From Clostridium sp. Cult1 (GTDB lineage: Bacteria; Bacillota; Clostridia; Tissierellales; Tepidimicrobiaceae), in NCBI RefSeq assembly GCF_021655095.1, contig NZ_PPXW01000001.1, positions 2,417,384 through 2,481,383 of the forward strand: DNA of 64,000 nt, read 5' to 3'. Both the position numbers and the translations under genes were made by a program. Each line of letters begins with the position of its first letter. Position 1 is the stretch's first letter. The notes under the pieces were generated by a model. That model was not told where the DNA came from. It did not search any database and worked only from the letters and a program-made list of their open reading frames with translations. This document shows, piece by piece, positions 24,034 to 32,385 of the stretch.

Positions 24034-25310
24034 TTATCAAAGGGAAAGCGAAAGGTTTAAGAGGAGAATTAGAAGTTCCAGGAGATAAATCTATTTCCCA
24101 TAGAAGTATAATGTTAGGTGCTTTAGCAAGAGGAGATACTTTAATATCGGGCATACTAATGTCAGAGGATGTAAAGATGACTATAAAGGCTTTCAAAAAT
24201 ATGGGAGTTATTGTTAATGAGAATTGTGGGAAAATTATTATCAAAGGAGTAGGAGAAAAAGGTCTTAAGAAACCAAATGGCATAATTAATTGCGGTAATT
24301 CTGGTACAACTATGAGACTTTTAAGTGGTATATTGGTAGGTCAGGAATTTTCTTCAATCTTAATGGGTGATAAATCATTGACTAATAGACCAATGGACAG
24401 GATTATAATACCTTTAACAAAGATGGGAGCCAGTATTAAGGGGAGAGAGAATAAATATCCTCCGTTGGAGATTAAGCCAAGGAGCAAATTAAAAGGAATA
24501 AACTATCAACTACCAGTAGCTAGTGCTCAGGTTAAATCTGCTATACTTTTAGCTTCTTTATATGCAGAAGGTGAAAGCAGAATTATGGAAGGAAAAGTGA
24601 CACGAGATCATACTGAGAGGATGTTAAACTTTTTTGGCTGTCCCGTAATAAATAAAGAAGGTCAAATATTTATTAAATCAAACCCTGGCTTAGTAGGTAA
24701 GGAAATTCATGTTCCTGGAGATATATCGTCTGCAGCTTATTTTATAGTCGCAGCAACTTTAATTAATAATTCAAATATTATCATACGTAATGTTGGGATT
24801 AACCCTACAAGAACTGGTATTATAAATGTGTTGAAAAAGATGGGTGCAAATATCAAAATTTTTAATAAAAAATATGTGAATAATGAACCTGTTGCAGATA
24901 TCCAAGTTACATACTCAAAGTTAAAAGGGATTATAATTGATGGAGATATAGTTGGAACTTTAATCGATGAAATACCTATTATTGCTGTAGCAGCTTCTTT
25001 GGCTAGTGGAAAAACTATTATTAAAGGGGCAGAAGAATTAAAATACAAGGAGAGCAATAGGATAATATCAATTTCTAGAGAGTTAAAGAAGATGGGTGCA
25101 AATATACTAGAACAACCTGATGGAATGATTATTGAAGGTAAAAGCTCATTAAAAGCTGCAGATCTTAATTCATATAATGATCATAGAATAGCAATGGCAT
25201 TATCCATTGCATCATTATTACCAGAGGGAAAATCTAGGATTAATGATCATGAATGTGTAAATGTTTCTTATCCGGATTTTTATCATACTCTTTTTCAGAT
25301 TTTATCTTAG
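24024..25310 (+). CDS. aroA: 5-enolpyruvylshikimate-3-phosphate synthase
   Basis: Transfers enolpyruvyl from PEP to shikimate 3-phosphate. Motifs are PGDKSISHRSIML near residue 19, the PEP-site loop NCGNSGTTMRLLSG near 89, LPVASAQVKSAILLA near 160, RDHTERML near 193 and DEIPIIAV near 313. The length of 428 residues is standard. The start 24024 is ATG in GGGTGAATGG, inside the end of aroB, giving coupled translation. The remaining shikimate genes (aroF/aroE/aroK/aroQ) are not in this window. Confidence 0.95.
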   Translation: MDLIIKGKAKGLRGELEVPGDKSISHRSIMLGALARGDTLISGILMSEDVKMTIKAFKNMGVIVNENCGKIIIKGVGEKGLKKPNGIINCGNSGTTMRLLSGILVGQEFSSILMGDKSLTNRPMDRIIIPLTKMGASIKGRENKYPPLEIKPRSKLKGINYQLPVASAQVKSAILLASLYAEGESRIMEGKVTRDHTERMLNFFGCPVINKEGQIFIKSNPGLVGKEIHVPGDISSAAYFIVAATLINNSNIIIRNVGINPTRTGIINVLKKMGANIKIFNKKYVNNEPVADIQVTYSKLKGIIIDGDIVGTLIDEIPIIAVAASLASGKTIIKGAEELKYKESNRIISISRELKKMGANILEQPDGMIIEGKSSLKAADLNSYNDHRIAMALSIASLLPEGKSRINDHECVNVSYPDFYHTLFQILS

Positions 25311-25385
25311 ATGTTTGATTTTTCACTGGCAAACTAATATAATTAGTGAAGAAGACAAACTTAAATAATATGAGGAGGAATAAGA

Positions 25386-25958
25386 ATGAATTCTAAATTA
25401 CCAATTGCACTATCTAATAGACATATCCATTTAAGCCAGGAGGATTTATATACTCTATTTGGAGATAACTATAAGTTAACTAGGACAAAAGATTTATCCC
25501 AACCTGGTCAATTTGCTTGTGAGGAAAAAGTAGATATAGTTGGTTCTAAAGGAACTATTAAGGGCGTTAGGGTTTTAGGACCTATAAGAGGAAATACTCA
25601 GGTGGAGATTTCTATATCTGATGCTTTTAAACTTGGGGTAGCACCAGTAGTTAGAAATTCAGGAGATATAGAAGGAACTCCTGGAGTTAAAGTTATTGGA
25701 CCAAAAGGTGAGGTTGATTTGGAAAAGGGGACAATAGTTGCAGCAAGACATATACATATGCATACTTCAGATGGAGAAAAATATGGGGTTAAAGATGGGG
25801 ATATAGTTAAGGTAAAAACTGAAGGTATGAGAGCGGTTGTATTTGAAAATGTTTTGGTTAGAGTAAAGGATAATTTTGCTCTGGAAATGCATGTGGATAT
25901 TGAAGAAGGAAATGCTGCTGGAGTGAAAAATGGAGATTTGGTTGAGCTGATAAAATAA
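25386..25958 (+). CDS. pduL: Phosphate propanoyltransferase PduL family
   Basis: Phosphotransacylase that converts short acyl-CoA (acetyl or propionyl) and phosphate to acyl phosphate and CoA. Zinc-binding and catalytic motifs are [12 protein letters not shown] near residue 10, [12 protein letters not shown] near 119 and [13 protein letters not shown] near 161. It is 190 residues with no N-terminal encapsulation extension, so it is probably a cytosolic housekeeping type rather than a microcompartment form. It lies 13 bp before deoC and could feed acetyl phosphate to ATP synthesis. Confidence 0.92.
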   Translation: MNSKLPIALSNRHIHLSQEDLYTLFGDNYKLTRTKDLSQPGQFACEEKVDIVGSKGTIKGVRVLGPIRGNTQVEISISDAFKLGVAPVVRNSGDIEGTPGVKVIGPKGEVDLEKGTIVAARHIHMHTSDGEKYGVKDGDIVKVKTEGMRAVVFENVLVRVKDNFALEMHVDIEEGNAAGVKNGDLVELIK

Positions 25959-25971
25959 TAGGGGTGATTTG

Positions 25972-26625
25972 ATGAAAAACATAGCTTCTATGATTGATCA
26001 CACATTGTTAAAACCGGAAGCTACTGAGGATATGGTTCGCAGTTTATGTAGTGAAGCAAAAGAATATGGTTTTGCAGCAGTTTGTGTTAATCCTTTTTAC
26101 GTGAGTTTGGCTAAGGAAGTTTTGAAGGATTCAGAAGTTAAAATTGCTACGGTAATAGGGTTCCCATTAGGTGCAAATTCTAAAGATGTAAAATCATACG
26201 AAACTATCAAAGCTATTGAAGATGGAGCTAATGAAGTAGATATGGTTATAAATATTGGAGCATTAAAGAATAAAGAGTATGATGTTGTTAGAAATGATAT
26301 AAAGGCGGTCGTAGATGCTACCAAAAATAAAGCAATTGTAAAAGTAATTATAGAGACTTGTTTATTAAATCAAGAAGAAAAGATAAAAGCATGTGAACTG
26401 GCTATGGAAGCTGGTGCTGATTTCGTAAAAACTTCAACTGGTTTTAGTACTGGAGGGGCTACTCTTGAAGATGTTAAACTTATGAAAACTGTTGTAGGCA
26501 ATAATTTACAAATCAAAGCCTCAGGGGGAATAAGAGATTATGAAACTGCATTAGCTATGATAGAAGCAGGTGCTTCAAGAATTGGAGCTAGTGCTTCTGT
26601 AAAAATAGTTAAACAAACAAATTGA
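25972..26625 (+). CDS. deoC: Deoxyribose-phosphate aldolase
   Basis: Class I aldolase that splits 2-deoxyribose 5-phosphate into glyceraldehyde 3-phosphate and acetaldehyde. [11 protein letters not shown] is near residue 5, [12 protein letters not shown] near 85, the Schiff-base lysine in [14 protein letters not shown] near 150 and [12 protein letters not shown] near 180. ATG 25972 was preferred to the adjacent TTG 25969, with GGGGTGAT upstream. It forms a pair with pduL. Acetaldehyde could be oxidised to acetyl-CoA elsewhere and then used by PduL (inference). Confidence 0.95.
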   Translation: MKNIASMIDHTLLKPEATEDMVRSLCSEAKEYGFAAVCVNPFYVSLAKEVLKDSEVKIATVIGFPLGANSKDVKSYETIKAIEDGANEVDMVINIGALKNKEYDVVRNDIKAVVDATKNKAIVKVIIETCLLNQEEKIKACELAMEAGADFVKTSTGFSTGGATLEDVKLMKTVVGNNLQIKASGGIRDYETALAMIEAGASRIGASASVKIVKQTN

Positions 26626-26634
26626 AAAAATCAT

Positions 26635-26678
26635 AAAAAAGATAAGTGATATAATGTTAAAATTACTTAGCTTTTTTT
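26635..26678 (+). terminator. Probable terminator after deoC
   Basis: TAAGT (26643-26647) pairs with ACTTA (26665-26669); beyond one mismatch an A tract (26635-26640) faces a T tract (26672-26678). Weak stem but typical A/T arrangement. Confidence 0.5.
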
Positions 26679-26772
26679 AATTATCTAAAGGGATTTTTTA
26701 GTAAAAATGATTACTTTGATTGCTAGTGGGTAATATTAATATAGTACAATAAAGTGTAGGAGGAGATAATTT

Positions 26773-27129
26773 ATGAGTCAATATCATGAACCGGTGGAAT
26801 TGTTAGATGATAAGGCTAAAGATATAGTTAGAGCCCTTAACAGTTTGAAAGAAGAAGTGGAAGCTGTGGATTGGTATAATCAAAGAGTAGTAGCTTCTAA
26901 TGATGAAGAGTTAAAAGCTATAATGGCCCACAATAGAGACGAAGAAATTGAACATGTATGCATGACTTTAGAATGGCTAAGAAGGAATATGCCTGTATGG
27001 GACCAAGAATTAAGAACTTACTTATTTACTGAAGGACCTATTGCTGGTATTGAAGAGACTGCAATGGGAAAGAATAATGAAGAGGAAACTGAAGGAAAAT
27101 CTGGATTAAATGTTGGAGATTTAAAATAA
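26773..27129 (+). CDS. Encapsulated ferritin-like protein (EncFtn cargo)
   Basis: Iron-oxidising ferritin-like cargo of an encapsulin compartment, 118 residues. Two helices carry the ferroxidase ligands: Glu in SLKEEVEAVDWYNQR near residue 31, and Glu/His in HNRDEEIEHVCMTLEWLRR near 57-75. After about residue 95 comes a flexible, Glu-rich linker ending in GLNVGDLK, which fits the C-terminal targeting peptide that docks cargo inside the shell. EncFtn is active as a ring of dimers, usually within encapsulin. The shell gene follows 15 bp downstream. Confidence 0.93.
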   Translation: MSQYHEPVELLDDKAKDIVRALNSLKEEVEAVDWYNQRVVASNDEELKAIMAHNRDEEIEHVCMTLEWLRRNMPVWDQELRTYLFTEGPIAGIEETAMGKNNEEETEGKSGLNVGDLK

Positions 27130-27144
27130 GGGAGTGAAAGGGAA

Positions 27145-27930
27145 ATGTTATATAAAGAACTTGCACCTATAACTAAAGAAGCTTGGGAAGAAATAGAAGA
27201 CAGGCTTATGGAGGTTTTTAAAACTTATCTTTCAGCAAGAAGGGTAGTTAAAGTAGAAGGTCCTAAAGGTCTTGACTTTAATGTGATAACAGATGGAAGA
27301 TTAGGAGAAATAAAAGAAGATGGAGATCTTTGTTATGGCAATTATCAAGTATTGCCTTTAACAGAAGCAAGAGTTGAATTTGAAATGGATAGATGGGAAT
27401 TAGACAATATAACTCGAGGGGCGAAGGATATTGATTACGAACCTTTAGAGAAAGCTGCTAAAAAGATTGCACTATTTGAAGAAAATGCAGTATATAATGG
27501 TTTAGAGAGTGCAAATATTAAGGGTTTGATCAAGTCGGTAGAAGGAGAAACACTAGACTTTGGAAATGACCCTAACTCCATTATGGAATCAATAACAGAA
27601 GGTCTGATTAAACTTAAGGAAGTTTACCAAGAAGGACCTTTTACATTAATAGTAGGAGAAAAAGCTTACAAAAAAATTATATCTAAAGAAACTTCCTATC
27701 CATTAGAAAAAAGGATAGAAGATCTTCTTGGACATAAAATTGTCTATAGTCATGTATTAGATGGAGCCTTGCTAGTCCCTTATGATCACGAAGATTTAGA
27801 GCTAACTATTGGTCAAGATCTATCTATTGGTTATCAGTATAACGATAATAAGAAGGTTAGATTCTTTATTACTGAATCCTTTACCTTTAGAGTATTAGAT
27901 CCAAGCATAATCATAAATTATAAACTATAG
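27145..27930 (+). CDS. Encapsulin shell protein, family 1
   Basis: HK97-fold capsid-like protein (261 residues) that assembles into a protein shell around its cargo. It begins with LYKELAPITKEAWEEIEDR, the N-terminal helix that holds cargo peptides; the E-loop region with PLTEARVEFEMDRWELDNITRGAKDID is near 70-96; the end FRVLDPSIIINYK is family-typical. Length agrees with T=1 shells. Together with the EncFtn gene it forms an iron mineral storage compartment that detoxifies ferrous iron. ATG 27145 follows AGGGAGTGAAAGGG. Confidence 0.95.
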   Translation: MLYKELAPITKEAWEEIEDRLMEVFKTYLSARRVVKVEGPKGLDFNVITDGRLGEIKEDGDLCYGNYQVLPLTEARVEFEMDRWELDNITRGAKDIDYEPLEKAAKKIALFEENAVYNGLESANIKGLIKSVEGETLDFGNDPNSIMESITEGLIKLKEVYQEGPFTLIVGEKAYKKIISKETSYPLEKRIEDLLGHKIVYSHVLDGALLVPYDHEDLELTIGQDLSIGYQYNDNKKVRFFITESFTFRVLDPSIIINYKL

Positions 27931-28020
27931 AAAATTATAGTGCTGGTATATTCTATGAATATTGAAAATAGTAATATAATGATATGGAAATATATATAGA
28001 AACAAATTTAGCACAACAAT

Positions 28021-28077
28021 AAAGGCATAAACCTAGACTGTATATGTCGATTACATAATAGGTTTGTGCCTTTTTTT
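28021..28077 (+). terminator. Long hairpin with T tract between encapsulin and PTS genes
   Basis: AAAGGCATAAACCTA (28021-28035) pairs with TAGGTTTGTGCCTTT (28059-28073), one wobble, followed by T residues. The loop is 23 nt and holds TGTA/TACA. It probably ends the encapsulin transcript. Because it lies only 55 bp before the PTS start, it could also act as an attenuator for that gene; no RAT-type antiterminator sequence is recognised. Confidence 0.75.
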
Positions 28078-28132
28078 ATAGAAAGGAGGATAGAATTAAA
28101 TCTTTAATTTATATCAAAAGGAGGTATTCTAG

Positions 28133-29506
28133 ATGAGAGGTTTATTTGGGAAATTACAAAAATTAGGGAGAGCTTTAATGCTGCCAGTGGCAGTTTTACC
28201 TATTGCGGGTATATTATTAAGGCTCGGTCAGGATGATGTTTTTAATATTCCATTTATTTCTGCAGCAGGAGATGCAATATTAGGCAACCTTCCTATTATA
28301 TTTGCTATAGGTGTAGCAGTAGGACTTGCCTTTGATAATTCAGGAGCTGCAGGTTTAGCTGGTGTAGTAGGATATTTTGTCCTTACCGAAGGGGCAAACG
28401 TTATCAACGAAACTATCAATATGGGAGTACTTGGAGGGATAATTGTAGGAGTAGTTGCAGGGAATTTATATAATAAATATCATAATATTAAACTCCCAGA
28501 TTGGTTAGGGTTCTTTGGAGGAAGACGATTTGTTCCTATAGTTACTGGTTTTGTCTGTATTATATTAGCGTTAATATTTGGATATGTTTGGCCACCTATC
28601 CAAAATGCCATAGACACAGCAGCAAATTGGATGATAGGGGCAGGTGCAATAGGAGTATTTGCTTTTGGTTTTTTAAATAGGCTTTTAATTCCAGTTGGAT
28701 TACACCATGTTATCAATAATATAGTTTGGTTTATATTTGGAGAATTTGGTGGTAGAACTGGTGACTATGGTAGATTTTTAGCAGGGGATCCTAATGCAGG
28801 GATATTTATGGCTGGATTTTATCCTATAATGATGTTTGGACTAGTAGGAGCTGCTTTAGCTATGTATAGAACAGCAAAACCAAAGAACAGAAAAGAAGTT
28901 AGTGGAGCTTTGTTTTCTGTTGGATTTACTTCGTTCTTGACGGGAATTACTGAACCAATTGAGTTTATGTTCATGTTTTTAGCTCCTTCTTTATACATTA
29001 TCCATGCTTTACTTTCAGGTCTAGCTTTATCTGTTGCATACATGCTTAATATTAAGCATGGATTTAGTTTTTCTGCTGGAGCTATAGACTATTTCCTTTA
29101 TATGAAATTAGCTACAAATGGATGGCTTCTTATTCCGGTGGGATTGGCATTTGGAATTATATACTATCTAATATTTGTTATTGCTATTAAGAAACTAGAT
29201 TTACCTACTCCAGGTAGAGTAGATGAAGAAGGAGAAGGACTAGATGAATTAATTAGTGAAATAGGAATGGATGGGGTGGCTGAATCATATATAAGGGCTT
29301 TAGGAGGAGCAGATAATCTAAGAGAAGTTAGTGCATGTATTACAAGACTTCGATTAGTTGTAAATGATAGCAATTTAATCGATGAAGAAGAGTTGAAAAG
29401 AGCAGGGGCATCTGGAATATTAAAACCAACAGCAAATAATGTTCAAGTTATAGTAGGTACAAAAGCTGAAATTATTGCAGATGAAATTAACAAGAATTTA
29501 AAATGA
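28133..29506 (+). CDS. PTS sugar permease EIICB, glucose/N-acetylglucosamine type
   Basis: Membrane permease that imports and phosphorylates a hexose. The EIIC part (about residues 1-370) has MLPVAVLPIAGILLRLG, GGRRFVPIVTG, PVGLHHVINNIVWF and FLTGITEPIEFMFMF. The C-terminal EIIB part (about 385-457) carries the phosphorylated cysteine in SACITRLRL. There is no EIIA domain, so a separate EIIA must donate phosphate. The sequence is closest in style to NagE-type permeases for N-acetylglucosamine, but glucose cannot be excluded. ATG 28133 follows AAAGGAGG. A TIM-barrel-like protein of unknown function follows. Confidence 0.9.
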   Translation: MRGLFGKLQKLGRALMLPVAVLPIAGILLRLGQDDVFNIPFISAAGDAILGNLPIIFAIGVAVGLAFDNSGAAGLAGVVGYFVLTEGANVINETINMGVLGGIIVGVVAGNLYNKYHNIKLPDWLGFFGGRRFVPIVTGFVCIILALIFGYVWPPIQNAIDTAANWMIGAGAIGVFAFGFLNRLLIPVGLHHVINNIVWFIFGEFGGRTGDYGRFLAGDPNAGIFMAGFYPIMMFGLVGAALAMYRTAKPKNRKEVSGALFSVGFTSFLTGITEPIEFMFMFLAPSLYIIHALLSGLALSVAYMLNIKHGFSFSAGAIDYFLYMKLATNGWLLIPVGLAFGIIYYLIFVIAIKKLDLPTPGRVDEEGEGLDELISEIGMDGVAESYIRALGGADNLREVSACITRLRLVVNDSNLIDEEELKRAGASGILKPTANNVQVIVGTKAEIIADEINKNLK

Positions 29507-29518
29507 TAAATTGATTAT

Positions 29519-29560
29519 TGCAGGTAATATGGTGATTGTTAAGTTGCCACATTACCTGCA
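29519..29560 (+). repeat. Intercistronic hairpin after the PTS gene
   Basis: TGCAGGTAAT (29519-29528) pairs perfectly with ATTACCTGCA (29551-29560); after one mismatch TGG/CCA extends the stem. No T tract follows. It probably protects or processes the mRNA between the PTS gene and the next gene, or is an operator. Confidence 0.6.
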
Positions 29561-29586
29561 TAAAATTTAGCAATAGGAGGAAAATT

Positions 29587-30507
29587 ATGATTAAAAGAAT
29601 ATTGGATTTGGATACATCTGATATTAAAAATATGACTAAAGAAGAAAAACTACTGAGCATAAAAAATGGTGAAGGCAGGACTATTATGTCAGAGGTTATA
29701 TGCACTGCTACACCTTTGCTTTGGGATGTAAGTAATGTTGAATTAGCTTCTGCTTTTGGTGCAGATATTCTTTTATTGAATCTTTATGATGTTGATAATC
29801 CGTATGTAGAAGGCATACCTGTTGGGGAGCCTAAAGAAACGATAAAGAAAATAAAATTCTATACTGGTAGGATGGTAGGAGCCAACTTAGAGCCTGTAGA
29901 TCAAGACATATTGGTTCACGATAGAATTAAATTACCTAAGGGTAGGATAGCTACAGTAGAAAATGTGAAAAAATTAGTTGAACAAGGCGTAGATATAGTA
30001 TTATTAACAGGAAACCCTAAGACTGGAGTTACCAATGACAAAATCATTCAATCTATAAAAGAGATTAAAAATACTGTTGGAGATGAAATAATAATAGCAG
30101 CAGGGAAAATGCATAGTGCTGGTAGCACAGAAGAAGCAGGAGGAAATATTATAAATAAAGAGTTGATAAAGGAATTTATTGGAGCAGGTAGTGACATAAT
30201 ATTGATTCCAGCTCCAGGAACAGTACCGGGGATTACCTTAGACTATGCAAAGGAACTAGTTGACTATTGTCATTCCTATAATAAATTAACAATAACTTCA
30301 ATAGGCACTTCCCAAGAGGGTGCTGATGAGTGGACAATCAGAAATATTGCTATATATAGCAAAATGATAGGTACAGATATACATCATATAGGTGATGCTG
30401 GTATGTCTCCAGGAATGGCTACTCCAGAAAATATAATGATATATTCTATAGCAATTAAGGGTAAGAGACATACTTATAGAAGGATGGCTAGATCTGTTAA
30501 TAGATAA
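29587..30507 (+). CDS. TIM-barrel-like protein of unknown function next to a PTS permease
   Basis: A 306-residue soluble protein. The alternating strand/helix pattern with Gly-rich ends suggests a (beta/alpha)8 barrel: FGADILLLNLYDVD near residue 58, MVGANLEPVDQ near 97, DIVLLTGNPKTGVTN near 136, IIAAGKMHSAG near 172, DIILIPAPGTVPG near 203 and GTDIHHIGDAGMSPGMA near 261. The N-terminal LDLDTSD may explain HAD-hydrolase labels on relatives, but I see no other HAD motif. Location after a hexose PTS suggests a role in amino-sugar or sugar-phosphate breakdown. ATG 29587 has AGGAGG 5 bp upstream. Confidence 0.7.
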   Translation: MIKRILDLDTSDIKNMTKEEKLLSIKNGEGRTIMSEVICTATPLLWDVSNVELASAFGADILLLNLYDVDNPYVEGIPVGEPKETIKKIKFYTGRMVGANLEPVDQDILVHDRIKLPKGRIATVENVKKLVEQGVDIVLLTGNPKTGVTNDKIIQSIKEIKNTVGDEIIIAAGKMHSAGSTEEAGGNIINKELIKEFIGAGSDIILIPAPGTVPGITLDYAKELVDYCHSYNKLTITSIGTSQEGADEWTIRNIAIYSKMIGTDIHHIGDAGMSPGMATPENIMIYSIAIKGKRHTYRRMARSVNR

Positions 30508-30538
30508 AACCAAGGAGAAAATTTCACTCCTTGGTTTT
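30506..30538. terminator. Bidirectional terminator between convergent genes
   Basis: AAAACCAAGGAG (30506-30517) pairs perfectly with CTCCTTGGTTTT (30527-30538). It serves the PTS-linked gene and the minus-strand ychF. Confidence 0.88.
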
Positions 30539-31628
30539 ATACATTAAACCTAAACAACACTACATCTCCATCTTGTATTATATAATCTTTGCCTTCTAAT
30601 CGTATAAGGCCTTTTTCTTTTGCTTGAGCAGTTCCACCGCATTCTAATAAATCTTTATAATTTATTACTTCTGCTCGGATAAATCCACGCTCTATATCCG
30701 AGTGTATTTTTCCTGCTGCTTGTGGTGCCTTAGTTCCTTTATTAATCGTCCAAGCCCTTACTTCCTTTGGACCTGCAGTCAAAAAGCTCATGAGACCTAA
30801 AAGATCATAACTAGCATTTATTAACTTATCTAATCCTGATTCTTCAAGCCCTAATTCAGATAAAAACTCCTTTTTTTCTTTTTTACTTAACTGAGATATT
30901 TCTGCTTCGATCTTTGCCGAAACTACAATTACCTCAGAACCTTCCTTTGAAGCATACTCTTTAACTGATTTCACATATTTATTATCTTCACCTTGTAGCA
31001 GATCTTCTTCAGATATATTACAAACATATAATACAGGCTTTATAGATAATAAACCAAAGCTTCTCAACAAATGTATCTCTTCACCTGAAAAACCAATACT
31101 TCTCAATGGTTGCTCTTTTTCAATAGAATCCTTTACGGTTTTCAGCAATTCAAATTCTTTGCTATAAGATTTATCACCTTTAACCAGTTTTTCAACTTTA
31201 TGCAACCTATTAGTTATTATTTCTAAATCAGAAAGCATTAATTCTAAATTGATTATCTCAATATCATTTATTGGGCTAATCTTTCCTTCTACATGGGTTA
31301 CATTTTCGTCTTCAAAACATCTAACAACGTGAACTATTGATTCAACTTCTCTAATATGTGATAAAAACTTATTCCCTAATCCTTCACCTTTGCTAGCACC
31401 TTTAACTAATCCAGCTATATCAAAGAATTCTATAGTAGCAGGAACTATTTTTTCTGGGTTAACTAAATCAGCCAACATATCCAGTCTTTTATCTGGAACT
31501 GATACTATTCCTACATTTGGTTCTATAGTACAAAACGGATAATTCTGTGCTTCTGCCTTTGCAGATGTTAATGCATTAAATAAAGTACTTTTACCGACAT
31601 TTGGTAGTCCCACAATTCCTAATTTCAT
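30537..31628 (-). CDS. ychF: Redox-regulated ATPase/GTPase YchF (Ola1 family)
   Basis: Universal P-loop protein of the Obg group that binds ribosomes and prefers ATP, 363 residues. GIVGLPNVGKSTLFNAL is at the N-terminus, followed by the G3 region FFDIAGLVKGASKGEGLGNKF; the G4 position reads NISEEDL in place of NKxD, which explains ATP preference. The C-terminal TGS domain contains RAWTINKGTKAPQAAGKIH and ERGFIRAEV. ATG 31628 was chosen over an upstream TTG (31664) because AAAGGAAG precedes it. Monocistronic on the minus strand. Confidence 0.95.
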   Translation of the reverse strand: MKLGIVGLPNVGKSTLFNALTSAKAEAQNYPFCTIEPNVGIVSVPDKRLDMLADLVNPEKIVPATIEFFDIAGLVKGASKGEGLGNKFLSHIREVESIVHVVRCFEDENVTHVEGKISPINDIEIINLELMLSDLEIITNRLHKVEKLVKGDKSYSKEFELLKTVKDSIEKEQPLRSIGFSGEEIHLLRSFGLLSIKPVLYVCNISEEDLLQGEDNKYVKSVKEYASKEGSEVIVVSAKIEAEISQLSKKEKKEFLSELGLEESGLDKLINASYDLLGLMSFLTAGPKEVRAWTINKGTKAPQAAGKIHSDIERGFIRAEVINYKDLLECGGTAQAKEKGLIRLEGKDYIIQDGDVVLFRFNV

Positions 31629-31810
31629 CAAAATCTTCCTTTCACAAATCCATAAACTTTGCACAAGAACTATTATATATTATCTAAAACTTCAATTCAA
31701 CACCAATAGGTTTAATTAATAATATATTGGATAAAACCTATTTTATAAATCCATTTTTGTAATAAATTTTTCTATTATTGAAAAACTATAGATGAAAGGA
31801 GGATTATTTA

Positions 31811-32281
31811 ATGAAAGATAAAAATCAGTTTTTTATAAAATTATTTATTATAGTAACAATATTAGGTATTATTACTACTGGATGCTCTAAAGATAATTTG
31901 ATAGTAGATGAAAATCAGGAAGAAGAAATTACATTAGATGTAGGAGGTAAAGATCACGATATTATAATTCGTTCAGAAAATATATCGAATCTAGTGGTAA
32001 ATCTATATGGAATAGATAATGCTACATCAATAATATTTAATGATGTTGTAGCCATTGGTTTAGAAATGGCAGACGGTTCAACTTTAACAGATGATATAAA
32101 GGAAATGGTAATAGATACAGTTTTAGAAAATGATACTATGATAAGACAGGTGTTAATAACAGATAATAAAGAGACATTTGAGCAAATTGAAAAGGTCATA
32201 TTAGCATTAATGAATGGAAAACCCTATGATGAACAGGTGAAAGAAATAAATAGAATTATTGAAAAATTGAAGAAAGAATAA
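31811..32281 (+). CDS. YhcN/YlaJ-family sporulation lipoprotein
   Basis: A 156-residue exported protein. A signal peptide of about 25 residues ends in ITTGCSKDN, a clear lipobox with the lipidated cysteine. The mature part matches the YhcN/YlaJ pattern: NLYGIDNATSIIFNDVVAIGLEM near residue 64, then VLENDTMIRQVLITDNKETFEQIEKV. Relatives are inner spore membrane or cortex lipoproteins that aid spore outgrowth. Single gene with AAAGGAGG before ATG 31811 and a terminator after it. Confidence 0.85.
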   Translation: MKDKNQFFIKLFIIVTILGIITTGCSKDNLIVDENQEEEITLDVGGKDHDIIIRSENISNLVVNLYGIDNATSIIFNDVVAIGLEMADGSTLTDDIKEMVIDTVLENDTMIRQVLITDNKETFEQIEKVILALMNGKPYDEQVKEINRIIEKLKKE

Positions 32282-32307
32282 AAAACCCGTCATATGATCG
32301 GGTTTTT
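32281..32307 (+). terminator. Terminator after the spore lipoprotein gene
   Basis: AAAAACCCG pairs with CGGGTTTTT around a 9-nt loop ending in a T tract; the stem begins at the stop codon. Confidence 0.85.
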
Positions 32308-32385
32308 ATTTATATCATTATTATTAAGCACTAATTATAAATAAAGATAATATAATAGCATATATAAATGAAGGAGGTAAATTGT

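Noticed and set aside
26773-27930. Prophage capsid and head gene
   Set aside because: The HK97-like protein lies beside an EncFtn cargo with a targeting peptide, and no terminase, portal or tail genes are nearby.
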